Origin: Nothopassalora personata
Taxonomy: Eukaryota > Ascomycota > Dothideomycetes > Mycosphaerellales > Mycosphaerellaceae
Direction of reading: 5' to 3'
DNA length: 64,000 nt
NCBI GenBank assembly: GCA_033816765.1
Contig: CM066293.1
Span: 1,488,001-1,552,000 of the forward strand
Under the pieces are notes generated by a model that was not told where the DNA came from, made no database searches, and saw only the letters and a list, made by a program, of their open reading frames with translations. A program made the position numbers and the translations under genes. This document shows, piece after piece, positions 54,024 to 64,000 of this stretch (the stretch's first letter is position 1; each line of letters begins with the position of its first letter).

Positions 54024-55761
54024 ATGGCGACCGATGAGCCCGTCGTCGACGCCACCGAAGTGATAGACAGCAGCGAATCCGACTATGGCTCCGACCTGGA
54101 CCACGATACGTGGGAGCAAGCCTTCTCCCAGTCGCAACCACAGCCACCGACGCAGCATGTGCAAGGCATTCCTCGCATAGCCGTCGACGAAATCGAAGAG
54201 CTCGAGGCGCAGATCATCCCCAAGGAAGATGAAGCACCGCCGTCCAGTCTGCGCATTGCGCGCATACGCCACCATCTCGTGCAGGCCATCGCTGGACTCG
54301 ACGATATCTCAACGCCAACTCGGCCTCGCACTCCACATCGTGCCAAGTTGGTCGAGATCGAGTACGACGAGGGCAACCGACGCGCCTTCTCGCGTATGTC
54401 AACCATGGGAATGGCAGCAATGGAAACTGACGCGCTGACTGCAGCGACTCGTAGCACTTCCCGTAGAGCCACTTCCCCACGACACACGATCGCCTCCTGC
54501 TGAGCCACAGTCCGAAGTACTAGACACGAGATCACCCATCGAACGCTTTCGAACCAAGCCCAACAAGACGCTTAGTGTGACCGACATTGTCAGTCCAGCA
54601 TGGTGCGAGCTGAAGTACTGGTACTCCTTGACCAAGTATGGCAGAGTGCGAAGGACGCCAGCCATGAAGCAGGGCAGCAAGATCCACAAGGAGAAGGAGA
54701 GGGAAGTGCACACTGAAGTGCCCGTCGAGACCGCGACCAAGGAAGATCAGTTTGGCTTGCGGCTGTGGAATATCATACACGGTCTGCGGACGCTGCAGGC
54801 TACGGGCCTGACAAGGGAGCTGGAAGCCTTTGGTCTTGTCGAGGGAGAAGTCATTGTTGGCATCATTGATGAGCTGTCTTTCCACTGTCCAGATGAAGCT
54901 GTGGAGGCGTCTATCGTGGACGCTGCAGAAGGCTCGAAGAGTGCTGGCAAGAACAAGAAAGAGAAGCCATTGCCTGCAGGTCAAAAGACTGTGGTTGATT
55001 ACTATGCCAGCTCTCACATCGGCAGCATGCTCGAGGCACAAGGCGCATGGCCAACACATCGAAACATTCACACCCTGTATCTCTGCGACATCAAGACACG
55101 CCAGTCCAAGACCCTTCCCAAACCCGATCAAGAGCGAGGTACCCGGATGCAGCTAATGCTCTACCGCCGTTTACTCAACGACCTCGCCGCGAATAAGATC
55201 AACGCAGACACAATCTTCGATCGGAACAGCCTCGATTCAAACAGACCCTTCAGCGACACATTTATCGCAGCTCTCGGCGGTGTCGAATTCCAACCCACTC
55301 AGCGAAGTCTCCAAGCTGACGACCAGAATGACGAGCTCAGCTCCAGCTCTCAGCCAGAGCACGACCCTCTCGAGGAAATCCTGAGTCATAACACCCTGTC
55401 AACACTATGGTCACATATGATCGCTGAGTTCAATCGTGTCATCTCTGTGACTCCGACCACGTCCTCGATCTCGCATCTCCTCTCAGTGGAGTATCGCGCC
55501 TCCTCGGATGGTGCATTGGTTGGCAAGCGAAGTTTTGCGTATGACGAGGCGATCCTAGACAAGTATGTGAACTCGGAAATGGCTTGGTGGAAAGGTGAAC
55601 GAGAGGCCTGTGGCGTCGAGATTGAGGAGGCGTACAAGTGTGGTATGTGTGAGTTTGCGGAAGGGTGTGCTTGGAGGAAGGGGCAGGTTGAGGAGGCGAC
55701 CAAGAAGGCAAGGTTGAGGAATGCTAGCATGGCTGGTTTGAGGTCAAAGAGTCAGATTTGA
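54024..55761 (+). CDS. exo5: Exonuclease V (EXO5/Dem1), Fe-S cluster nuclease
   Basis: Single-strand DNA exonuclease of the PD-(D/E)XK/RecB-like class, in mitochondria in yeast and in nuclear repair in other species. Exons 54024-54393 and 54455-55761 (61 nt intron GTATGT..TAG) give 558 residues. The choice of the TAG acceptor rather than the CTGCAG ten bases earlier is forced by frame. Signatures: VTDIVSPAWCELKYWYSLTK (first cluster Cys and the family-typical opening), MKQGSKIHKEKEREVH, GIIDEL and TLYLCDIKTRQSK (metal-binding Asp and the D..K core), GTRMQLMLYRRLLND, and the closing cysteines in YKCGMCEFAEGCAW. The acidic N-terminal 80 residues look disordered. Confidence 0.9.
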
Positions 55762-57862
55762 CGGGTATCATGTGATGAGGATATGGACGGCATTTTGGTC
55801 TAGCATTCGCACGGTGATACCCTGAGAAGCATTGACGGCGGCGTGGATGACGGTATGAGATTTCAAAATTTTAGAGAAGAGGTGACCTGATGCACGAGCT
55901 GTGTAGGTCTTCTATGAATTTACAGCATGACTCTACGAAAGTCACCGTCCTGTCAAGTCATTTGCCGAAAGGCTCCGAGCTCGTGATCACGATTCATCAC
56001 CACTACACCTCCCCCCTCCCCTCCACTTCCCAACAGCAGCATACAACAACCCAGTACCTAGCCCTTTATCTTTCTACACCTCCTTCCCTCCCGCACCTCG
56101 CTAAGACCATCACCCACTGAAGGGCCCAACCCCGATCCCACCACCAGGGAAATTGCCCACATTCCCCATCGCATGCCCGCCACCCCTACCCCCTCCCTTC
56201 ATCTCACCGCCGCCGCCGCCGCCGCCATTCGTAAACTTAACAGGAACACTCCCATCCCATCATCCTCCCCGCAAAGACACATCGCCCTACTTCCCCGGTT
56301 GTTCAAAGTCTCCCATGGCTGGGGAACCACGGCAGTTGGCGCCGCGGGCGCAGTGTCTTGTGAGGGTGGGGATGCTGTTGAAGTAGTAAGTAGTACTGAT
56401 GTTCTTTAGACGGTGGATAGGAGGTTGGGGGGGGGGGGGCGGAGAGAGAGGACTTTTACGTATTTCGGCGTGGTTGTGGTGGTTCAAATCCAAGTAGTGG
56501 TTGCTCGTCTGTGTTCCATCTCTCTCGAGTGCGGTCGGAAAGGTACAGATGTGATTTATCGTTGTGAGTGGACGGGACGGAAAGCCAGAGTCCAGTGGAG
56601 CTACGAATGGAGTTCTTTGAATTGCTGACTCGGTTAGTTTGACTGACATGTGCAGTCATCTGCTTCTTTAGATCGGAATCCCATCGGCATGGCTCATGGA
56701 TGGTATTGTTGTCATCGTGATGGTGTCGTTAGCTGGTTCCGATCAGGGGCAGCTGTGTTGTGTTTCAGGTCGGTTCCAGTGAGAGCAATGGGCGTGAAGG
56801 AGCTCCAGCAGAGACGAAGCAGCCTTTCATCTGTCCTCCAAAGCGGCCTCTTCCTCGCTCGTGGCGATGTTCATGCACGTTCAGCAGTTTCCCGAGCACC
56901 AGAAGTAATGCTGCATCGACCTCGGGTCAATGTTGTGGTCGATTGTAGTGAGGTGGCTGTCTCGGGAAGTTATCACTCAGTCAACCGTGGGCCGTGAATG
57001 CGGCTGAGACGTCAGAAAGATCGCAATCTGCACCATACACTTTGGATGTGCAGCAAGGCTACGCTATTGAGCTGTCTATATTAGCTGTCATTGGCAGATT
57101 GAGGCAGTGCCGTTCTGGTGGAGTGGTTCGCGGGCCACGCGTCCCTGCATGTGAGACAAGCACAGTAGCAGTGATGATAAGTGTGACTTTCAAGGCATAA
57201 AATTGTCTCCGTGACGTTGGACGAGCGCCTGTTGTGCTGCCAGATGACTGCTTCGGTATGCCGTGCATGGGCCGGGAGCCTTCGTGCATGCAATGCTTTA
57301 GTCCAGAGCTCTTGGCTCAGTGTCGATTCTGCTCGGTCGTTGCTTCACTTGTTCGTAGGTCCGGGATGGTCTCGCATGTTCGCCTAAATGATACATGCGG
57401 TTTCTTGGAGTTTGTTGATGATGCGCAAGCACGAGGCTGAACTGTTATTGTGAGCTCGCTGGGGTTGGATAGTGCTGATTTCAACGCAGTCGAGGTTCCA
57501 TCTTGATAGACGATGCCCATGGACGGCCAAAAACACGATATACATATTTGAAGTAACGAGATATTACATCCCTGACTACTTGCGTTGACGAAGATGTGGG
57601 TTTGGCATGTTGCCGGCGTCCCAGGACTATTTCTGGCACACTACCTCAACACTAGTAGGCCTGAGGCACTAACAAATGTGATAACGAGCACAAAGACGAA
57701 GTTGACAGTTGACTTACGGTAGTAGTACAGTTCGAAGGTACGCGATCGTGAGTATAAAATCGCACGTCAAAGAGCAGTGGAAAAGACGAAAGTAGGACGG
57801 CGAATGGTATTGTGTGGCACCGAGTAGCGAGTTCAACGTCTTGAGCGTTTTCCAGAACCCTT
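55762..57862. other. 2 kb gene-poor interval between two gene 3' ends
   Basis: Convergent 3' flanks of exo5 and naf1. Contains a CCG run (56207-56226), a 13-G run (56427-56439) and CT-rich stretches. Small frames (for example 56173-56409) are low complexity and unsupported. Confidence 0.5.
56207..56226. repeat. CCG trinucleotide run
   Basis: Nearly seven CCG units; gives poly-Ala on the plus and poly-Gly on the minus strand, so nearby open frames are suspect. Confidence 0.85.
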
Positions 57863-60349
57863 TCACTGGTGAAGCCGCTTCATGATGGCCGCGAAATCGA
57901 TAGCCTCATTGACTGGAAAGGAGTTCAGCGGACTGGGCAAACCTTGTACTGCTGGTTGCTGAGCAGACGGAGCAGACTGGATCGACAACGGAATCCCAAT
58001 CATCGCTGCCATGAGCATCTGCTGAGTATGAGGATCAGAGTCCTACTGCTGACCGCTCAATCTCTTCAGTATGCCGCTGAGATCAAACTGCGGTCCTGCT
58101 GGTTCTTGCTGCTGCTGTTGTTGTTGCGGCTGTTGAGCGCCAGCCGCAGCTTGTGGAGGGTGGGCGTATTGCTGCTGCGCTTGTTGCTGAGCATGCTGCT
58201 GAGCGAACCAAGCAGCATATGCTTGCTGCTGCTGTGGAGTCAGCTGTGGCGGTTGCTGCTGATAGAAAGCCGGGTTCACGTATGCACCCGGCTGTGGCCC
58301 AGCTGGCTGTTGATGAGCGTAGTGGTTGTACTGCGGCGCTTGAGCAGGTGGCTGCTGGGCACCGTACTGGTAAGTCTGACCGGCAAACTGGTAAGTCTGT
58401 GGCGCTGGCGGCTGATAGTGGATTGGAGGAGGTGCTTGCGGTGGTGGTATTTGTGGGAAGTTGGGTCGTGGCGGTAAGGATGACTGCGGGTTGTCGCTGC
58501 AGTAGCTGCTCGGTCGGTCTTGATGGCCCGGCTGATGTTGACTTCGCTGGCCACCTCTTCCGCCGCGCTGATCGCGATCGAAGCCTCCTCGGCCTCGTCC
58601 ACGGTCTCCACGTCCTCTTCCGCGATCTCCTCGGCCTCGATCGCCGCCACGTCCCCGGCCTCTGCCACCACGATCTGCACCATCTCCTCTCCCGCGGCCT
58701 CTCCCGCGGTCGGAAGTCGGCTGCTGTCGGGGCGGTGGAGCACCATTCGACATGAGCTGGGCGAGGTTCTCCGGGCGCTTCAATGGTTGATAGAAATCTT
58801 CGTGGGTGGGCTCGTCATCATAAGACAAAGCGCCACCGTAGCTTTGTGCAGGCACATCGCTATTCTGATTCGTGTACGTGTGGCCGCCATCATGGCCGGG
58901 AGCGCCAGAGCTTCGCGCACCGGCCTGGAACTCGCTCCTCGTAAGAGCTGTACGTCCTTCCTTCTTCGCTCTCTTTCGCTGTGATTTGAACGCCGCCTCT
59001 TCTTCGTCATCGGAGAATTCGAGCTCGTCCTCGCCGACTTCCTCGTCGTGGATGTTCGACGCATCAATGCCTTTCGCGGCTCGCAGGGGTTGGGTGAAGA
59101 CGAATGTGCTGTGGCTGTCGACGTGGTAGACCTTGGTACCAAATTCCAGACCAGCGTCCTGTACACCCTGCGCGTTGGTGAAGACAACGCTGTAAAGAGG
59201 CTCCTGCACCTTGCCAAGGGTGTCTCCCACAGCACCAATGACTTCGCGCTTCTCGTTGCAGAGCACAGATCCCGACTCGAGGACCTGGTAGTCTCCCGAC
59301 GTTGCGCCTTTAATCAAGACCATGTTCTCAACCATCCTGTCCACAGCCCCGAGATACGTGATCTTCATATCCTCGGTGATCTGGACGTCCGGCTTCGGTA
59401 CCACCTCTTCCTTGGTCTCGTTCGCTGTTCTTGGCTGATGGTCTACTCCGCTCTTGTCCTTGCCTTTACCGTCTTCATCGTCGCCGTCGCCGGACATGAG
59501 GATCTTGGCGGCAGTCGCTGGGTCCAACATCTCGTAGCCACCTTCGCTGCCACTGTCGGAGTCGCCCGAGGAGTCGTCCGAGTCTGAGCTGTCCGAGGCC
59601 GAGGAAGACTCGGCGTCTGACGGATCGAAGTTCCACTCTGCGTCCTTGTTCTCCATTTGCGCCTCAGCAGCTGCCATGAACTCTGCATCTTCTGTCACCT
59701 TGGGCTGCGGAACATTATCATCCCTCGACAGTAGTCCAGCTAATGGATCCAGAAGTGGATGTGCTGGCCGTGTCTGGCCATCGGCTTTCTCTTCTTCGGT
59801 CGCAGGATGTGGTGGCTGGTACTCGATCGGTGTCGTGTCTTCCATGACATCCACAGACGCCTTGTCGCCGCTCTCGGGTGGTGCATGAGGAGGCGGCGCG
59901 ACCAAGTCGTCGCCCGTGTCGATGGCATCTGCTGGCACTCCCGGCTCGACTTCGGATTGTGTGTTGTTGGCTGGTTGAGACTCTGCCACACTCACGCCAA
60001 ATTGGGGTGGGTGAGGCGGACTTGGTGCAGTCGCCCTCGGTTGCCCACCGTCGCACACGGGTGTTGCGCCGTTCACTGGGGGTAGGGTATCGGTGGTGCG
60101 AGGAGCGTTGTCGGTGGGCTTTTTAGGCGTCGCGGGGTTCGAAGTGCCATACAGATCGTCCCAGTCGTCTGCGTCGTCCATCTCGTTCTGCACGTCTGCC
60201 GTCACAGACAGTGCGCCGTCCAGTTTGACGCGCTTTGCAGGTCGAGACTCGTCCGGGTTGACTTCTTCGGGAATGCCGACAGTGTCCGGCCGCGCGCCAA
60301 TCTCCCCGTGCGCGACGTGTGTGATGGCGCTGCTCTCAATCTGATCCAT
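57863..60349 (-). CDS. naf1: NAF1 H/ACA ribonucleoprotein assembly factor, with in-frame TAG before a coding-like extension
   Basis: Nuclear factor that loads H/ACA snoRNPs and is later replaced by Gar1. The conventional product is 768 residues (60349 to TAG 58043-58045). The Gar1-like core lies near residues 330-450: ITYLGAVDRMVENMVLIKGA, VLESGSVLCNEKREVIGAVG, DTLGKVQEPLYSVVF and KVYHVDSHSTFVFTQPLR. Upstream is acidic, Ser/Asp-rich sequence; downstream are RGRGRG boxes and a Gln/Pro/Tyr-rich tail ending LSGILKRLSGQQ. After the TAG the same frame stays open for 59 codons (SDPHTQQMLMAAMIGIPLS to NEAIDFAAIMKRLHQ) to TGA 57863-57865, with matching composition. Coordinates include this extension; the core gene is certain, the extension is not. 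Confidence 0.85.
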
Positions 60350-60594
60350 AGCACCAATATCAACACGGGAATGAGCATATGGTTGTGTGTGGGGGGGGGG
60401 GGGTGGGGTGTAATGCAGTGTTGATCAAGGAGACTCGGACCTTTCAAATTTCTGAAGCTCGACTAAGCTTGCCCTGTCGCGTCCAGCACGTGAAGCTCTC
60501 TCCACCACCAAAGCGGTTCTCTCCCTTCAACATCACCACCCCCGAGAGACGTCACCGCCAAAGCGGTTCTCTCCCTTCAACATCACCACCAAAT
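60350..60594. promoter_or_regulatory. Divergent naf1/alg9 promoter with poly-G run and 38 bp direct repeat
   Basis: 245 bp shared 5' region. A run of 13 G lies at 60391-60403. A direct repeat of about 38 bp occurs at 60503-60540 and 60553-60590 (spacing 50 bp, one or two mismatches), reading caccacca aagcggttct in the first copy, and sits just ahead of the alg9 ATG. Confidence 0.6.
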
Positions 60595-62463
60595 ATGCCT
60601 GAGTCTCGAGGTGGGAGGCCTGCTCAGGTCACCCGGAGACCCTCAAGATCACCCCACAGACCCACAAAGCTCCCCAGTGCTCCCCCCTCGAAGCAGCAGC
60701 CATACCACATTGAGCCAATCGTGGCCTTCTATGCCTTCTTCGCCAGTCATGCCATTGCTGCTTGCTTCCACCCCATCCAAGACTGCGACGAGGTCTTCAA
60801 CTTCTGGGAACCAACTCATTACCTCAACCATGGACACGGCTTCCAGACTTGGGAGTACTCCCCGGAGTTCGCCATTCGATCGTGGTCGTATACGGCTCTA
60901 CATGCCATCATTACACCACTAGCACGACTGCTCCCCTTCGTCTCCAACACCAAGACAGCAGAGTTCTACCTCCTACGCATCCTCCTCGGCTTTTTCTGCG
61001 CAGTATGCGAAGCACGACTGTTCAGCAAGGTCTCAAACGTTCTGAACGGCAGGATCGCCATTATGTTCCAGTTCATCATCACCACGTCTCCAGGCATGTA
61101 TCATGCCAGCATCGCATATCTACCGAGCAGCTTTGCCATGTACTTCGTCATGCTCGGAATGGCAGCTTTCATGGACTGGCGAGGCGGCCTGCGAACGGCA
61201 CAAGGTATTTTCTTCATGGGCGTTGGTGCCTGCCTTGGTTGGCCATTTGCTGCAGCCATGTCGGTTCCATACCTGCTAGAAGAGCTCTACCTAGCGTTCG
61301 TGAGCGACTTGCAAGGACTGACGGATCTATTCTACCGGGTAGCCGATGGAGTGATACGTGCATTTGCTGTGCTCATGCTGCAAACACTCATCGATTGGCA
61401 CATCTTCTATCAGAAGTTCGTTCTCGTGCCTCTCAACATTGTTCTATACAACGTCTTCAGCAGCAAAGGACCTGAGCTGTATGGAGTGGAGCCATGGCAC
61501 TTCTACCTTCGGAATCTGTTCCTCAACTTCCACGTCTGGCTGCTGTTGGCGTTGCTCTCCCTCCCATTGCTCCTCGTCCAGCACTTCTCTCGAGCCAAGG
61601 GCGCAACTCGATCGAGCTACTTGCGCGGTATCGTCTTCTTGCTGCCCTTCTACATCTGGCTTGGCATCTTCACTTTGCAGCCACACAAAGAAGAGCGCTT
61701 CATGTACCCTGCTTACCCGGCGCTGGCACTCAATGCCGCGGTCGCCTCCCATATTATCCTCTCAAATCTGGGCTCCACCGACCCGAAAGACTTGGTCAGC
61801 AAGATTCCAATCCAGCTACGCTTCCTGCCAATCTTCGCGACCGTTGTCGGTGCTATTGCAATTTCTGCTTTCCGAATAGCAGGCACGATCACAGCATATG
61901 GCGCACCTCTTGCGATTTACTCTCCGCTACATGAGGCGGGTGTGGCCGAAGCTGGCGACAATATCTGTCTTGGTAAGGAATGGTATCGCTTCCCGTCTCA
62001 CTACCTGCTGCCGGAGGGAGTCAAGGCCAAGTTCATCCGAAGTGAGTTCCACGCTCTACTGCCAGGCGAGTTTTCCGAAGCTGGTAGGGGCTTTGGCCTC
62101 TTTCCGGGTACACATCTGAAACCAGCTGGCATGAATGACGAGAACCTGGAGGACATCACCAAGTACACTGATGTGAGCGACTGCAGGTTCATTGTGGACT
62201 CACACTTGCCAAGCACGGAAGTCACAGCCCTGGAGCCAAGCTACATCCATGATGTCGAGCATTGGGAGAAGGTGAAGTGCTTACCATACCTGGACGCCGC
62301 TTCGACGGGCATTATTGGACGTCTAGGTTGGGTTCCCGACCTCCCTTTGCTGCCATCCAAAGTGAGACGAGTCTGGGGCGACTATTGCTTGTTGAAGCGT
62401 AAGACCTCACCCCGACAACCGCCAGGTCGAGCTGCGGTACCGAACAAGGAGACACTTCTGTAA
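60595..62463 (+). CDS. alg9: ALG9 alpha-1,2-mannosyltransferase (GT22)
   Basis: ER membrane enzyme that adds the 7th and 9th mannoses to the dolichol-linked N-glycan precursor. From ATG 60595, 622 residues in one exon. GT22 signatures: HPIQDCDEVFNFWEPTHYLN at the start of the luminal domain with the acidic catalytic DxD/E-like residues, GFQTWEYSPEFAIRSW, and PHKEERFMYPAYPALALNAA (the HKEERF motif). Many hydrophobic helices follow, for example FYLLRILLGFFCAVCEARLF and LRNLFLNFHVWLLLALLSLP. The C-terminal luminal part has HYLLPEG and KFIRSEFHALLPG. The frame extends to 60379, but the upstream part is repeat-derived, so 60595 is preferred. Confidence 0.92.
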   Translation: MPESRGGRPAQVTRRPSRSPHRPTKLPSAPPSKQQPYHIEPIVAFYAFFASHAIAACFHPIQDCDEVFNFWEPTHYLNHGHGFQTWEYSPEFAIRSWSYTALHAIITPLARLLPFVSNTKTAEFYLLRILLGFFCAVCEARLFSKVSNVLNGRIAIMFQFIITTSPGMYHASIAYLPSSFAMYFVMLGMAAFMDWRGGLRTAQGIFFMGVGACLGWPFAAAMSVPYLLEELYLAFVSDLQGLTDLFYRVADGVIRAFAVLMLQTLIDWHIFYQKFVLVPLNIVLYNVFSSKGPELYGVEPWHFYLRNLFLNFHVWLLLALLSLPLLLVQHFSRAKGATRSSYLRGIVFLLPFYIWLGIFTLQPHKEERFMYPAYPALALNAAVASHIILSNLGSTDPKDLVSKIPIQLRFLPIFATVVGAIAISAFRIAGTITAYGAPLAIYSPLHEAGVAEAGDNICLGKEWYRFPSHYLLPEGVKAKFIRSEFHALLPGEFSEAGRGFGLFPGTHLKPAGMNDENLEDITKYTDVSDCRFIVDSHLPSTEVTALEPSYIHDVEHWEKVKCLPYLDAASTGIIGRLGWVPDLPLLPSKVRRVWGDYCLLKRKTSPRQPPGRAAVPNKETLL

Positions 62464-62794
62464 TAATCGACAATTGCATGACAGTATCAACGTGATCAAG
62501 TGCTCTTTCTTGCCCGAAGTCGCATCGTATTGCTATCTGAAACTCCCCCGGACCGGGCAACGAGAGGACCCACAGCACACGCGCTGATCAGTCAACGTCA
62601 GAACGTTTTGAAGGGTATATCGGCTTATCGCTGTGCATACTTGGCCTCGTGCCACAACAGTCGAGCCATAGGCAGAACGCGGAGGCTTTGTGGAGTCCCA
62701 TTGCCTGCACACGATGTATCTGTAAACGTGCTACATCCATGATTCTGGACGCTCTTCCTCAGCAGGAGGTACTTCAAGGCTCTCGTCAGACAAC
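62464..62794. other. Intergenic region, no gene seen
   Basis: Spacer between two plus-strand genes; no coding-like frames or named motif. Confidence 0.5.
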
Positions 62795-64000
62795 ATGGAA
62801 GTATCGCAAGCGCAAGTCCAGTTCTATGCGCAACGGTTCAAGGACTTCGTTCCGAGGGTGACTGATGGTCTCTTCGGCATGACTTGGCTGCATGTGTATC
62901 TTGCGCTTTCAGCAGCCACGACAGTATTCATTATTGTGCACCATCTGGCCCGCATCGTTGTTCCCAAGGCATGGCTGAAGACGAGGTCTGGCTCATTGGA
63001 TCCAGAGAAGCTTTCAAATGCTTCCAGGCATCCTGAAAGGCGGGCAAAATCTGCAGAGCGACCTCCAGGAAGTCAGTATCTCACCTCCCGAGCAATATCA
63101 TGCCGCTAAGCTTGTCATATATAGCATGGCCACCCAACGACTTCCGTCGGCCTCAGCCCCAAGCATACTCAGACTGGTCAGTCACAGAGACTGCCCCAAA
63201 ACCATATCGTCCCTTCCGCTACGGCCCATACCACATCACGATGGGCCTCCGAAACATGCACTGGGACGGATGGATCGAACTAGACAACCACTATCTTCGA
63301 TATCACGCCGACAAAGCCCATCGTATACATGAGCGCGGTCCCAAATGCAGCTACACCGATCCCTCACCTCGCGTCTTCGATGGCGCCGTAGAGCTTCTCG
63401 AAGAACTCGCCTTATACCTCCCGGAACGATACCCGAGCATCTTCGCCAAAACTCCCACTGGCATCACCAACACCCTTACGAACGAGCACTTCGACCTCCG
63501 CCCTGACCACCTCACCATGAACGGTATTCGAGAAGACCCCATGCAACTCTGCGCCCGCCTCATCCAAGACGACCTCGCCATCATGTTCGAGAAAGAAGAT
63601 GGTCAGTACTACCTCCTCGCCGGGAGTATTCTTCTTGCAGGTTTCTGGAGGCTTGAAGATAAGCTCGGCATGCCGTTGAGTGAGATCCACACCTCTGGCG
63701 ATGTCCCTGGCTACAAGGAAAAACTGGAGAAGGGAATGATGAACTTCTTCCGTCGCGCGCAGCCTGAGAAGCCAGTGCTGAGGAACAACTATTTCATTCA
63801 GGTTGACGACAACCTCGCGTGGTCACATAGCATCGGCGACGAGGACTCGAGCAGTGCGAGCTGGTCTACGGCGGAGAAGAATAAAGCTATCGAACACCAC
63901 TATTTCCGCTCTGAACGGCAGTCTCTGCGAAGACTTCCGAGAAGTGGTGGAGTGGTGTTCGCGATTCGGACCTACTATCATCCTATTACTGAGATCGCGC
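62795..64000 (+). CDS. Membrane-anchored DUF3445 / heme-dependent oxidative N-demethylase-like protein, cut by window end
   Basis: Family related to the alpha subunit of dimethylamine-type heme-dependent oxidative N-demethylase; fungal members are uncharacterised. Exons 62795-63071 and 63125-64000 (53 nt intron GTCAGT..TAG), 384 residues to the window end with no stop yet. A single membrane helix near residues 29-55 (WLHVYLALSAATTVFIIVHH) precedes the domain. Domain signatures: PFRYGPYHITMGLRNMHWD, LELLEELALYLPERYP as read here (VELLEELALYLPERYP), EDPMQLCARLIQDDLAIMF, GSILLAGFWRLEDKLGMPLS, IHTSGDVPGYKEKLEKGMMN, LRNNYFIQVDDNLAWSHSIG and RSERQSLRRLPRSGGVVFAI. The intron joins GT-WPPNDFRRP in frame. 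Heme binding is family knowledge, not seen directly. Confidence 0.85.

Noticed and set aside
56140..56409. Poly-Ala plus frame and Gly-rich minus frame around the CCG run
   Set aside because: A trinucleotide run gives homopolymer text in any frame. The minus-strand Gly-rich text with FTNGG and GNVGNFPGGG looked gene-like but is broken by stops upstream and could not be joined by a valid intron.
56470..56500. tRNA-like ggttcaaatcc word
   Set aside because: No matching acceptor, D-arm or anticodon stem around it; no tRNA cloverleaf could be drawn.
58022..58054. Short intron in naf1 removing the in-frame TAG
   Set aside because: The available GT-AG stretches are only 32-35 nt and do not preserve the frame, so splicing does not explain the TAG.

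Overview
The window is nuclear DNA of a filamentous ascomycete (Pezizomycotina). The gene content and style suggest a Dothideomycete, possibly Capnodiales, but that finer placement is inference. The evidence is compact genes with 50-60 nt GT-AG introns, a divergent histone H4/H3 pair, a CFEM/Pth11-type receptor, a ras-2-type GTPase and an acuH-type carnitine carrier. No ribosomal RNA, tRNA, CRISPR array or intact transposon was recognised.

Layout. 1-6 kb: condensin subunit 1 (minus, cut by the window start), divergent from Cdc7 kinase; then the complex I 24 kDa subunit and a secreted protein of unknown function. 6.5-9.4 kb: a decayed patch with a remnant and three tandem copies of an F-box-like gene family, only one of them complete. 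9.8-15.1 kb: a metabolic group of phenolic acid decarboxylase, vanadium-haloperoxidase-like protein, quinone oxidoreductase-like protein and a Kelch protein whose last blade is out of frame. 15.5-22.7 kb: SUA5 (tRNA t6A synthesis), a sugar-type MFS transporter and a TBC Rab-GAP. 22.7-26.7 kb: gene-poor. 26.7-32.6 kb: a Q/P-rich nuclear-type protein, a mitochondrial FtsJ rRNA methyltransferase and the CFEM/Pth11 receptor. 32.8-34.4 kb: a second decayed patch with two broken F-box-like genes and an ankyrin relic. 35-39.5 kb: carnitine carrier and a GH79 glycoside hydrolase. 39.5-43.8 kb: a GNAT-like gene interrupted by three TGA codons, then gene-poor DNA. 43.9-51.4 kb: ras-2, a long empty stretch, a haloacid dehalogenase and the H4/H3 pair. 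52-64 kb: Mpv17-family protein, a divergent SUMO-like protein, exonuclease V, NAF1 (with an in-frame TAG before a coding-like extension), ALG9 and a heme-dependent N-demethylase-like protein cut by the window end.

How the genes work together. Most of the window is housekeeping: chromosome condensation, replication start, histones, respiration, tRNA and rRNA modification, snoRNP assembly and N-glycosylation. The accessory signal lies in two gene graveyards, the phenolic/halogen/quinone neighbourhood, and several genes whose frame is clearly coding but carries in-frame stops, mostly TGA. Exon boundaries come from reading splice sites and frame continuity. No homology search or transcript data were available.
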